Below, piece by piece: positions 53,815 through 61,680 of a stretch of DNA of 64,000 nt. Numbering within the stretch: position 1 is the first letter of the stretch; the number at the start of each line of letters is the position of its first letter. This DNA comes from Foliamicus sp963666765. GTDB lineage: Bacteria > Pseudomonadota > Gammaproteobacteria > Steroidobacterales > Foliamicaceae. Under the pieces are notes generated by a model. It was not told the DNA's origin and ran no database searches. It saw only the letters and a program-made list of their open reading frames with translations. Both the position numbers and the translations under genes were made by a program. The stretch is from NCBI GenBank assembly GCA_963666765.1, contig OY762933.1, forward strand, positions 1,240,001-1,304,000. The letters run 5' to 3'.

Positions 53815-54050
53815 ACCGTTATTGTTCAATCCGAGGACAGGATTGATAACGGCACGGATTTTCTGATCGAAGCCGCGCCGGCAAAGCAATGACAAATGTT
53901 CGAGTACATGTACAACTGAAAGACACTGCAGGCGAGACCAACGCAGATGGACCCGTTTCCGTGTCTATTCGCAGAACGGATTTGAACCATCTGGCCATGC
54001 TACCGGGTTCACTTCTTGTCTGCTGCCACGAGCGTGAAGATTTCCGATGA
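53777..54050 (+). pseudogene. Broken DUF4365-like gene
   Basis: One frame reads TTTNECRAVPGGETVIVQSE and DRIDNGTDFLIEAAPAKQ then stops at 53892. The -1 frame continues from 53889 as TNVRVHVQLKDTAGE, TNADGPVSVSIRRTDLNHLA and PGSLLVCCHE, stopping at 54050. Joined, the D-x-G-x-D...E...VQLK order and the RRTDLNHLA-PGSLLVC segment resemble DUF4365, a nuclease-fold domain found in defence islands. It lacks a start codon and its C-terminal part and has a frameshift. The rest of the 350-bp gap up to higB holds only the higBA promoter region. Confidence 0.5.
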
Positions 54051-54123
54051 GTTATGCTTGACGTAATGCGTATGTTGCTGTGATGGTGTACGCGTTGCGA
54101 TTGCATCTGGGACGGAAATTGTC

Positions 54124-54405
54124 GTGATCGTTGGTTTCTCGGACAGGAAGACCGAGGCGTTCTACCAGGGGCGCCGGGTGGCGGCTTTTTCGGGCTTCAC
54201 CCGAACCGCCTCGCGCAAGCTCGACCAGCTCGATGCCGCTACGGGTCTGGGCGATCTGGCGCGGCCCGGCAATCGTCTGCAGGCGCTCAAGGGTCGGCGC
54301 AAGGGGCAGTGGAGCATCCGTATCAACGATCAGTGGCGGATCTGCTTCAAGTGGCCCGAGGGCAGCTCCGGCCCAACCGAAGTCGAAATCGTGGACTACC
54401 ATTGA
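54124..54405 (+). CDS. higB: HigB-family toxin
   Basis: 93 residues from GTG 54124. The sequence SDRKTEAFYQGRRVAAFS, KLDQLDAATGLGDLARPGNRL and KGQWSIRINDQWRICFKW is the classic HigB-1/killer pattern. HigB is a ribosome-dependent mRNA endonuclease. The antitoxin gene follows at 14 bp, in the toxin-first order typical of higBA. It opens the island. Confidence 0.92.
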   Translation: MIVGFSDRKTEAFYQGRRVAAFSGFTRTASRKLDQLDAATGLGDLARPGNRLQALKGRRKGQWSIRINDQWRICFKWPEGSSGPTEVEIVDYH

Positions 54406-54418
54406 GAGGAGAAATGAA

Positions 54419-54724
54419 ATGCGTGAACCCATCCATCCGGGCGAGACGTTGCGCGAGGATCTTGACGCACTCGGCATGAGCGCGGCCGAACTAGCTCGCC
54501 AGATCGAAGTACCAGTAAACCGCATCACCGAGATTCTCAATGGCCGGCGCTCCGTCACCGGCGATACGGCCCTGCGCCTGGGGCGCTTCTTCAGTACCTC
54601 CGGGGAGTTCTGGCTCAATCTCCAAAAGCTCTACGAGTTGCGGCTCGCGGAGCAAAAGAATGGCGCAGCTATCGCCCGGCTGCCGTCCCTGGACGCCGGC
54701 AGGAATCTGCACGCTACAGGATGA
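54419..54724 (+). CDS. higA: HigA-family antitoxin
   Basis: 101 residues from ATG 54419 with a GAGAGGAG site just upstream. MREPIHPGETLREDLDALGM, then a helix-turn-helix (SAAELARQIEVPVNRITEIL, NGRRSVTGDTALRLGRFF) and FWLNLQKLYELRLAEQ are typical HigA. It binds HigB and represses the operon. The C-terminal 20 residues look less conserved. Confidence 0.93.
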   Translation: MREPIHPGETLREDLDALGMSAAELARQIEVPVNRITEILNGRRSVTGDTALRLGRFFSTSGEFWLNLQKLYELRLAEQKNGAAIARLPSLDAGRNLHATG

Positions 54725-54807
54725 GCGAGATCCGACTGCACGTACACAGTGTCGCGCCGCTTCCCGTCGCGTAACGTAAGTCCGACAGCCAGCCAATTTG
54801 GGCAGAG

Positions 54808-56940
54808 GTGCTTGTGTCTAGGTTGAGTAATCTTCTGTGCCAAGTTGAGTCGTTGAATACGCAGCTCGCTGCCGATTTGAAGCAAGAGGTCGAGGCGCTG
54901 TCCTCACGCCGGGCCTTTGGGCTCAATTTCGAGCGTCACATTCCTGAGACCGTTGAGCTTCCGCGTCGGCCAGTGCGCAAGGGCGATAAGGTTCGATTTC
55001 TACCCGAGCGCGGCAAAAAGTTGAATAGCGTGGACACGAGTATTTGGCGAGTTGATCACATTCAAATGGATAGCCGTGATCAGGTGGCGCGCCTCGTGCG
55101 GTGGCAGAATCCCGAAGCTGATCCTCAGATGGCGACCCGTTCGGTGAAAGACTTGGTTGTTGTCGCCGAGTTTCGCGACCCGATTTACCCAGGTCTTGTG
55201 TCCACCGGCCGGATCGAGTGCGGTGGCGACAATCCGTCTCATGTCGTGATTAATGCCGAAAACTTCCACGCGCTCCAGATTCTGCTCTACACCCACGAAG
55301 GGAAGATCGACGCGATCTACATTGATCCACCCTACAACAGCCGAGCGAGTGACTGGAAGTACAACAACGACTACGTCGATGTGGACGACGCCTACCGACA
55401 CTCGAAATGGCTGGCAATGATGCAGAGGCGGCTCACGCTCGCAAAGCGGTTGCTCAAGCCTGCGAGGTCCGTAATGATCGTCGCGATTGATGAACGAGAA
55501 GTCCATCGACTCGGCTTACTTCTTGAGCAGATGTTCCAAGACGCCAATATTCAGATGATCACCAGCGTCATAAGCGCAAAGGGCGTAGTTCGTCCCGGAA
55601 AGTTTTCGCGAATCGAAGAGCATCTCTTCGTCGTGACGATAGGCAACATTAAAGCCAACCCATGGGTTCGCAATATGCTCGATCCTATCAAGGGCGACAA
55701 GGGCCAGACGGCTGGCCTGGAGTGGCTCGGCCTACGTCGCCGAGAACCTACAAGCCGGCGGGGGGCACGACCTAATCAGTTCTACCCAATCTTCGTGGAC
55801 AAACAATCCAACAAGATCCACTCGATTGGCGATACCGTAGAGGATGATATCGAGAGAGATTCAGTAGTCGCACCGGCAGGCACGCACGCTGTTTGGCCGT
55901 TGAAGCCGGACGGTACAGAAATGCTCTGGGGATTGACTCCAAGCGTATTGCGTCGCAACCTTGGGAACGGTTACGTCCGAGTAAGCAAGAAGGGAACCGT
56001 TCAGTACCTGCAAACGGGGACGATCGCCGAAATCCTCAACGGGACCATTGCCGTCACTGGCCACGCCAAGGATGGCTCGGTGATTGGCGCTAAGCCAGTC
56101 GACGACGATACGCCTACGCCAAAGCGGGTGTGGAACCTTCCTTCGCACAACGCTGAAATGGGCGGGACACGAGTCCTGTCGAAGCTGATCCCTGGGCGAC
56201 GCTTTCCCTACCCCAAGTCGCTGTATGCTGTCGAAGATATTCTGCGTTTCTTCCTTTCCAATAACCTCGATGCGGTCATCCTAGACTTCTTTGCGGGGTC
56301 AGGGACAACTGCCCATGCTGTAATGCGCCTGAACTATCAAGATGGCGGGCAACGCCAATGTATCAGCGTCACCAACAATGAAGTATCCCCAGAGGAAGAA
56401 CAGAAACTTCGCGAACAAGGGCGTCGTCCGGGCGACGCTGAGTGGGAACGACTAGGCATCTGCGAGTACATCACCAAGCCTCGTATCGAGGCGGCCATCA
56501 CCGGCGTCACTCCAGAGGGCAATCCAATTTATGATTCCTACGGATACACCGATGAGTTTCCCTTCGCGGACGGGTTTGAGGAGAACGTTGAGTTTTTCAC
56601 CGTGACCTATGAAGCACCAAGGCCCGTCGCACACAATCGATCCTTCAGTGCAATTGCTCCCCTGCTTTGGCTCAAAGCAGGATCCGCAGGACGCAGAATT
56701 GAGATAGCGAGGAACGACTTCGACGTCGCTGATACATACGCCGTATTGTTCGATCTTGATGCATCAAAGGACTTTCTCGCTGCTGTTGCCAAGACCAAGA
56801 ACGTGGGAATGGCGTTCATCGTCACCGACGATGACAGGGGGTTCCAAACGGTCTGCGGCGAACTGCCGTCCCGGGTGGAAGGCGTGCGCTTGTACGAGTC
56901 CTACCTTATGAACTTCACTATAAACGCCGGCCGGGATTAG
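54808..56940 (+). CDS. Type III-like site-specific DNA methyltransferase (Mod)
   Basis: 710 residues; GTG 54808 is used, GTG 54814 is also possible. Motif IV appears first as IDAIYIDPPYNSRASDW (DPPY, adenine-N6 or cytosine-N4 type), and the AdoMet motif I comes late as LDFFAGSGTTAHAVMRL: the beta-class order found in type III Mod proteins. The middle part should be the target-recognition region. A C-terminal domain of about 170 residues follows. The helicase gene begins 2 bp downstream. GC content and codon use look lower and more mixed than in the flanking genes, in line with horizontal transfer. Confidence 0.88.
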   Translation: MLVSRLSNLLCQVESLNTQLAADLKQEVEALSSRRAFGLNFERHIPETVELPRRPVRKGDKVRFLPERGKKLNSVDTSIWRVDHIQMDSRDQVARLVRWQNPEADPQMATRSVKDLVVVAEFRDPIYPGLVSTGRIECGGDNPSHVVINAENFHALQILLYTHEGKIDAIYIDPPYNSRASDWKYNNDYVDVDDAYRHSKWLAMMQRRLTLAKRLLKPARSVMIVAIDEREVHRLGLLLEQMFQDANIQMITSVISAKGVVRPGKFSRIEEHLFVVTIGNIKANPWVRNMLDPIKGDKGQTAGLEWLGLRRREPTSRRGARPNQFYPIFVDKQSNKIHSIGDTVEDDIERDSVVAPAGTHAVWPLKPDGTEMLWGLTPSVLRRNLGNGYVRVSKKGTVQYLQTGTIAEILNGTIAVTGHAKDGSVIGAKPVDDDTPTPKRVWNLPSHNAEMGGTRVLSKLIPGRRFPYPKSLYAVEDILRFFLSNNLDAVILDFFAGSGTTAHAVMRLNYQDGGQRQCISVTNNEVSPEEEQKLREQGRRPGDAEWERLGICEYITKPRIEAAITGVTPEGNPIYDSYGYTDEFPFADGFEENVEFFTVTYEAPRPVAHNRSFSAIAPLLWLKAGSAGRRIEIARNDFDVADTYAVLFDLDASKDFLAAVAKTKNVGMAFIVTDDDRGFQTVCGELPSRVEGVRLYESYLMNFTINAGRD

Positions 56941-56942
56941 GT

Positions 56943-59519
56943 GTGCGGTACTCGCTTAAGGACTATCAGGAGGATGCCGTTGCTGAGGTATTGAACCGTT
57001 TGGCAAGGGCTCGGCACGACTGGGGTGCACAGCTAGCGCCGGGAGCCTTCTCACTCACAGCAACCACTGGTTCAGGCAAGACGGTGATGGCGGCGGCAGT
57101 GATTGAGGCCCTGTTCGACGGCAGTCCTGACCACGAATTCGATCCCGATCCGGGCGCCGTCGTGCTGTGGTTCACCGACGATCCGTCACTCAACGAGCAA
57201 ACTCGCTTCCGGCTGATGGAAGCAGCTGACCGAATCGCGCACTCGCGACTGGTCGTGATCGAGAACACCTTCGCCCAGGAGAAGCTGGAACCGGGAAACG
57301 TTTATTTCCTCAACGCCCAAAAGTTGAGCAAGAACTCACTTCTGGTGCGAGGGGCGGACCAGGACTCTCGGGAGGGCGCCCAGTCCGCACTGCCTATGCC
57401 GGATTCACGAGCGTTCACGATGTGGGACACGCTGGCGAACACCATCGATGACGAACAGCTCACTTTTTACCTGATCCTTGACGAAGCCCATCGTGGTATG
57501 AAGTCACCAAGCCAACGCGACCGGGCAGAGAAAGCCACCATCGTGCAGCGGCTTATCAACGGCGCCAATGGCGCGCCACCGGTGCCGATCGTGTGGGGAA
57601 TATCGGCAACAGTCGAGCGTTTCAACGACGCGATGGCCGAGTCACAGAACCGGACCAGCTATCCCTCGGTAGTTGTTGCGCCTGAACGAGTCCAGGAGTC
57701 GGGCTTATTGAAGGACGACATTCGACTCGACTTCCCCACGGAGGCGGGCCGATTCGATACCGTCCTGCTGGCGCGAGCTGCCAAGAGAGCAATGCAAGCC
57801 ACAAAGCTGTGGGGCGCCTATGCCCAAAGAGAGGGCATTGAGGCTGTGGTTCCCCTTCTCGTTGTGCAAGTGCCCAACACGCCATCGGAGCAACTGCTCC
57901 TGTCCGCATTCGAAACCATCAAAGCAACTTGGCAGGAGTTGCAACCGGATGCCATGGCGCATGTGTTCGGGGATCACGCCACCCTCAAAATCGGAGGATT
58001 CGTGGTTCCGCACGTTGCCCCTCAGACTGTCCAGGACCGGTCGCACATCCGCGTATTGTTCGCCAAGGACGCAATCTCCACGGGTTGGGACTGCCCACGC
58101 GCCGAGGTGCTGGTGTCGTTCCGTCCTGCCAGGGACGAAACGCACATCACGCAGCTTCTCGGCCGAATGGTCCGAACACCTTTGGCACGCCGGGTGCCTG
58201 GCAACGATCTACTGAACTCCGTTGCATGCGTACTGCCACATTTCGATCGCAGCGCCGCAGCAAGGGTGGCCAGCAACATGCTTGGCGATCGCGATCGCGA
58301 CGAGGACGGCACTGGTGGAGGTACGGGCCGCCGCGTTCTTCTGGCCCCGGTAGACATGGACATCAATCCGATGATCGGCGAGGCGGTTTGGGAAGCCTTT
58401 GAAGAATTGCCATCGCAGACCTTGCCGAGGAGGGCTGCGCGCCCCGTCAGACGGTTGTCTGCGCTCGCACAGGCTCTATCTCGAGACGGGCTGAGACCAA
58501 ATGCGCGCAAGGAGGCCTATCGGAGTCTCTTCGGTCGACTCGACGGGCTAATGGTTCAGCACAAAACCGCAGTGGCTGCCGCGAGCAAGGGAATCCTTCA
58601 GGTAGAAGGCGAAACTCTCGTGGCACACGTTATTGGCGGCGAGGTCCGTGACCAGGTTGCGTTCGTTGAGGCCGCCGATGAATTCTCGGTCGAGGCTGAC
58701 TTTCAGGCCGCCGGGCGCGTACTCACTGCGGACTTGGCCCGCAAGTATGCGGACCACCTCGCGGAAGTGGACGAAGACGACGATGGATTGTTTGACGCAC
58801 ATGTCAAGGTTGCAGCGTTGGCCCAAGTCGCCGGAGTGGGAAACGAACTGGACCGAGAAGCCGAACGAATCTGCACAAAGTGGTTTGACAAACACCGGGT
58901 CGCGATCAAGGACCTTTCGGACGAGCGCCGTGCCGTTTATGACGAGATCAAGGGCATGTCGACCGAGGTTCAGTCGACAGAAATCAATCGACCCCGCGTC
59001 CGAACCGAGGAGACCGAAGATGACGAAGGCAACAAGCTTGAGACTCGCGCCGACCATTTGATGTCAGACCTGGACGGAAACTTCCCAGTCCACTCGTTGA
59101 ACCAGTGGGAGATCGATGTCCTAGACAAAGAGATGGGCCGCGACGGTTTCCGGGCCTGGTATCGGAATCCTGCCCGGCCATCGGGTGATGCCCTCGTTAT
59201 CGCGTACCGGAATTCACAAGGGCACTGGCGCCGAATGTGCCCCGACTTCCTCTTCTTCCACGGCGAAGAACAGGACATCAAGGTCTCCATCATAGATCCC
59301 CATGGCCATCACCTCGCTGACGCGCTCCCCAAGCTGCGCGGCCTGGCCGACTTCGCGGCAACTCATGGAGAGTACTTCCATCGCATCGAATCGGTCGCAC
59401 GCATGACGAACGGCGTCCTACGCGTCCTGGACGTCACCAATCCGAACGTACGAGAGGCAATCGCGGAACACAACGACATCGAGACGCTATACCTCGGCGT
59501 GCGGGCCAGCGACTATTAG
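56943..59519 (+). CDS. DEAD/DEAH helicase of a type III-like restriction system (Res-like)
   Basis: 858 residues from GTG 56943. Superfamily 2 motifs: Walker A TATTGSGKTVMAAAV, LILDEAHRGMKS, WGISATVERF, and motif VI-like TQLLGRMVRTPLARR. In place of a standard type III nuclease site (PD...ExK) the C-terminus has CPDFLFF...SIIDPHGHHLADALPKL, where the PD is followed by D-x-H rather than D/E-x-K. The last part (RVLDVTNPNVREAIAEH) looks conserved. It should act with the methyltransferase encoded 2 bp upstream, cutting or translocating unmethylated DNA; cutting activity is uncertain. Confidence 0.82.
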   Translation: MRYSLKDYQEDAVAEVLNRLARARHDWGAQLAPGAFSLTATTGSGKTVMAAAVIEALFDGSPDHEFDPDPGAVVLWFTDDPSLNEQTRFRLMEAADRIAHSRLVVIENTFAQEKLEPGNVYFLNAQKLSKNSLLVRGADQDSREGAQSALPMPDSRAFTMWDTLANTIDDEQLTFYLILDEAHRGMKSPSQRDRAEKATIVQRLINGANGAPPVPIVWGISATVERFNDAMAESQNRTSYPSVVVAPERVQESGLLKDDIRLDFPTEAGRFDTVLLARAAKRAMQATKLWGAYAQREGIEAVVPLLVVQVPNTPSEQLLLSAFETIKATWQELQPDAMAHVFGDHATLKIGGFVVPHVAPQTVQDRSHIRVLFAKDAISTGWDCPRAEVLVSFRPARDETHITQLLGRMVRTPLARRVPGNDLLNSVACVLPHFDRSAAARVASNMLGDRDRDEDGTGGGTGRRVLLAPVDMDINPMIGEAVWEAFEELPSQTLPRRAARPVRRLSALAQALSRDGLRPNARKEAYRSLFGRLDGLMVQHKTAVAAASKGILQVEGETLVAHVIGGEVRDQVAFVEAADEFSVEADFQAAGRVLTADLARKYADHLAEVDEDDDGLFDAHVKVAALAQVAGVGNELDREAERICTKWFDKHRVAIKDLSDERRAVYDEIKGMSTEVQSTEINRPRVRTEETEDDEGNKLETRADHLMSDLDGNFPVHSLNQWEIDVLDKEMGRDGFRAWYRNPARPSGDALVIAYRNSQGHWRRMCPDFLFFHGEEQDIKVSIIDPHGHHLADALPKLRGLADFAATHGEYFHRIESVARMTNGVLRVLDVTNPNVREAIAEHNDIETLYLGVRASDY

Positions 59520-59590
59520 GTCCTGTGTTCACGCCTCCATGCGTTCCTTGCGCAGCGCGAGTAGCAAGTGCGGAGCTCTTCTTGAGCGAG

Positions 59591-60163
59591 ATGAATCTAA
59601 CTTTTGATCAATGGGTCCAGATTGCTGCTGCCGCCGGAGGGTGGCTGGCGGCCGCTGGAACGATCGCCGCCGTTGGGGTTGCCCTGCACCTGGCCCGCCG
59701 CGGCGAAAAAGTGCACCTGAAAGTAAAGGCCTTCCGCGCAGTGAGTTATGAGGGGATGGGCGGCAATGTAACGGAATGTATTGTTCTCAGCGCAACAAAT
59801 TTAGGTCAGCGAGCGGTAACGATAAAAGGTTGGGCTTGGTGCGTTGGCAAAGGCAAACGCCAACGGAGTTTGTGGAGCAAGCGTCCCATGTCGCCAGAAA
59901 CGATTGCGTACGGCGAGACGGCGACGGTCGATATTGACCTGCAATCGCATGATAATTGGAGGCAGATTGCGGAGGGCTTGGTCAAACAGTGCGAGGCCGA
60001 GTCATTAGACAATCTGCGTTTGGAGGTTTACCCAACGGTAGGATCCGTGGTGCGAGTTGTCCCGGATCAAGGAGTCTTGGACTTTCTAGGCCCGTACTTT
60101 GAAGAAGAAAAGCGAACACTGAGCACAGCGCAGCAAAACGCCGGGCATAACGAGCCGCTGTGA
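59591..60163 (+). CDS. Membrane-anchored protein of unknown function
   Basis: 190 residues from ATG 59591; upstream codons back to 59525 look non-conserved. One N-terminal membrane helix (AAAAGGWLAAAGTIAAVGVALHLA) is followed by a soluble domain that seems beta-rich (VTECIVLSATNLGQRAVTIKG, YGETATVDIDLQSH). I recognise no family. It starts 71 bp after the helicase gene in the same direction and may be part of the same system or simply another island gene. Confidence 0.6.
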   Translation: MNLTFDQWVQIAAAAGGWLAAAGTIAAVGVALHLARRGEKVHLKVKAFRAVSYEGMGGNVTECIVLSATNLGQRAVTIKGWAWCVGKGKRQRSLWSKRPMSPETIAYGETATVDIDLQSHDNWRQIAEGLVKQCEAESLDNLRLEVYPTVGSVVRVVPDQGVLDFLGPYFEEEKRTLSTAQQNAGHNEPL

Positions 60164-60213
60164 GTAAGAATGTGGGGTAAGACGCCGCATGCGAAAGAGA
60201 ACTATAATAATAA

Positions 60214-60465
60214 CAGATAGTTACACGTGTAGTTCTGATTTGGCCTGGGGAGCCACTCTCAGCTTCGAGACCCAACTTTCTGAGCAGCGGCGGAGCACTT
60301 GACCGGCACCTTTTCAAAGTGACTTCAGTCCGAATTCCAGCGTGGTTTTTCAGCCAATGGGTTCACCATCATATTGAGGAGTTACAGGCAATAGCCGCCG
60401 AAAAGGCAGCCGCTCTGGAGCAGGAGGAGACTCCGTGCCCGCCGGCGCGGCTTCGGTCCCGTTAG
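60214..60465 (+). pseudogene. Fragment of a type I restriction specificity subunit (HsdS)
   Basis: An 83-codon open stretch without a start reads VVLIWPGEPLSASRPNF, SSGGALDRHLFKVTS and IPAWFFSQWVHHHIEELQAI AAEKA. This matches the conserved HsdS region (SWSG...GALNQHLFKVTS...WF...W...HL...IA..KA) up to the point where TTMGHI should follow, after which it diverges and stops. It is the remnant of a lost type I restriction-modification locus. It fills most of the 317-bp gap after the membrane protein gene. Confidence 0.6.
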
Positions 60466-60475
60466 TCAAGGAGGA

Positions 60476-60519
60476 TGATCATGACCACGAACGAACTTCC
60501 AGCGGTCCCCGGAGGCGAG
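60476..60519 (+). repeat. 44-bp direct repeat, right border of the defence island
   Basis: TGATCATGACCACGAACGAA and on to GTCCCCGGAGGCGAG matches 53771-53814 at 38 of 44 positions. This copy keeps an ATG (60481) and an AAGGAGG ribosome-binding site at 60469. Confidence 0.65.
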
Positions 60520-60723
60520 GTCATCGTCTATGAATCCCCGGATGCGGAGGCAACTACCAAGGACTTCTTAGGAGTTCGCCCTGAGGGCAAGAGATCGGCT
60601 TTCCCCTCTCGCAGCCTAAGCCGTGACGGAAAGAAAGGAGTTCATGGGGTGAGGACGGCGGCGCCGTTCAGGCGGCCAGCGCGCAGGTCGTTCAGCGCCG
60701 CGTTGGCGCTTTTCAGAGGATAG
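60481..60723 (+). pseudogene. N-terminal remnant, possibly of a RhuM-like gene
   Basis: ATG 60481 has a strong AAGGAGG site 6 bp upstream. The first 25 residues, MTTNELPAVPGGEVIVYESP, resemble the start of virulence RhuM-family proteins, which usually sit inside type I restriction loci. After about residue 40 the frame reads through sequence antisense to the alcohol dehydrogenase gene and loses protein character. The truncated gene shares its start with the broken gene at 53777. Confidence 0.4.
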
Positions 60724-61625
60724 CGGGTTACGCGTGTGCTGATCGGCGTGGCCTCGGCCAGCGACATGAATTCCTCGGCGTCGGCGCGGGTCAGGTTGGC
60801 CACCGAGCGCAAGACGCGCTCGCCCCATAGCAGTTCATACGGAAACGCTGGAATCTCGCTCATATGGATACCGCCGCACACCACGGTCCCGCCCTTGCGG
60901 ACCGCAGCCAGGGCCGCGGGGATGAGGTCGCCCACCGGCGCGAAGATCAGCGCCGCGTCAAGTTTCACCGGAGGCTGCCGGTCCGATGGCCCCGCCCAGA
61001 CCGCACCGAGTTCCCGGGCGAACGCCTCGCCCTTGTCGTCCCCGGGACGGACAAAGGCATATACCTCCTGGTTTTGCTCCAGCGCAACCTGGGCGACGAT
61101 GTGGGCCGCGGCGCCGAATCCATAGATCCCGAGACGCTCGGCTGGCCCCGCCAGCTTCCAGCTGCGATAGCCGATCAGTCCGGCGCACAGTAACGGAGCG
61201 GCGTGTTCGTCAGAATAACTGTCGGGAATCGGCACGCAGTAACGCGCGTCGGCCAGGATGCCCTCCGCGTAACCACCGTGGCGGTGAAAGCCGGTGAATT
61301 GCGCACTGTCGCAAAGGTTCTCCCGGCCTTCACCGCAGTAGCGGCATTCGCCGCAGGCCCAACCCAGCCATGGAACGCCGAAACGCTGCCGGGGCCGGAT
61401 ATGCTCAACGCTCTCCCCCACTGCTTCGGCAACAGCCACCGCTTCGTGTCCCGGGACGATCGGAAGATTCGGGCCGGGCAGCTCGCCGTCCACCAGGTGC
61501 AAGTCGGTGCGGCAGACTCCGCAAGCCAGTACGCGGCCGCGCACCTGGCCCGCGGCAGGCGCCGGCAGATTCAGAGTTTCGGAATGCAGGCCGCCGCGCG
61601 GACGGCTGAGAATCATCGCGCGCAT
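60642..61625 (-). CDS. Zinc-dependent alcohol dehydrogenase
   Basis: 327 residues from ATG 61625 (MRAMILSRPRGGLHSETLN); the frame further upstream crosses into the TnpB element end and is not used. Catalytic zinc ligands are in ACGVCRTDLHLVDG and GHEAVAVAE; structural zinc cysteines are in WACGECRYCGEGRENLC. The cofactor fold is seen in LGIYGFGAAAHIVAQVAL. Substrate is unknown. The mobile element ends 24 bp upstream of this start, so the gene's promoter may be displaced or supplied by the element. Confidence 0.9.
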   Translation of the reverse strand: MRAMILSRPRGGLHSETLNLPAPAAGQVRGRVLACGVCRTDLHLVDGELPGPNLPIVPGHEAVAVAEAVGESVEHIRPRQRFGVPWLGWACGECRYCGEGRENLCDSAQFTGFHRHGGYAEGILADARYCVPIPDSYSDEHAAPLLCAGLIGYRSWKLAGPAERLGIYGFGAAAHIVAQVALEQNQEVYAFVRPGDDKGEAFARELGAVWAGPSDRQPPVKLDAALIFAPVGDLIPAALAAVRKGGTVVCGGIHMSEIPAFPYELLWGERVLRSVANLTRADAEEFMSLAEATPISTRVTRYPLKSANAALNDLRAGRLNGAAVLTP

Positions 61626-61641
61626 GGCGCGGTCATTGTGG

Positions 61642-61648
61642 CATGAGA
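61642..61648 (+). repeat. 7-bp direct repeat, left flank of the TnpB element
   Basis: CATGAGA here and at 63046-63052, directly outside the two terminal inverted repeats (one extra A on this side). This fits a target-site duplication. Confidence 0.55.
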
Positions 61649-61649
61649 A

Positions 61650-61680
61650 GGGGCTTATATACTTAACTAGCCAGCGCAAG
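61650..61680 (+). repeat. Left terminal inverted repeat of the TnpB element
   Basis: 31 bp starting GGGGCTTATATAC; it contains the tnpB stop codon (TAA, 61665-61663). On the tnpB strand this end, just after the coding region, is where the scaffold of a TnpB guide RNA would be expected. Confidence 0.7.

Noticed and set aside
60235..60265. Sequence ending TGGGGAGCCA that looks like a tRNA 3' end, a possible island attachment site
   Set aside because: No acceptor, anticodon or T stem can be folded around it, and the stretch is better explained as HsdS coding remnant.
60164..60480. AT-rich stretch with ACACGTGT palindrome as an origin or operator
   Set aside because: The palindrome is a single 8-mer, and most of the stretch is accounted for by the HsdS remnant.
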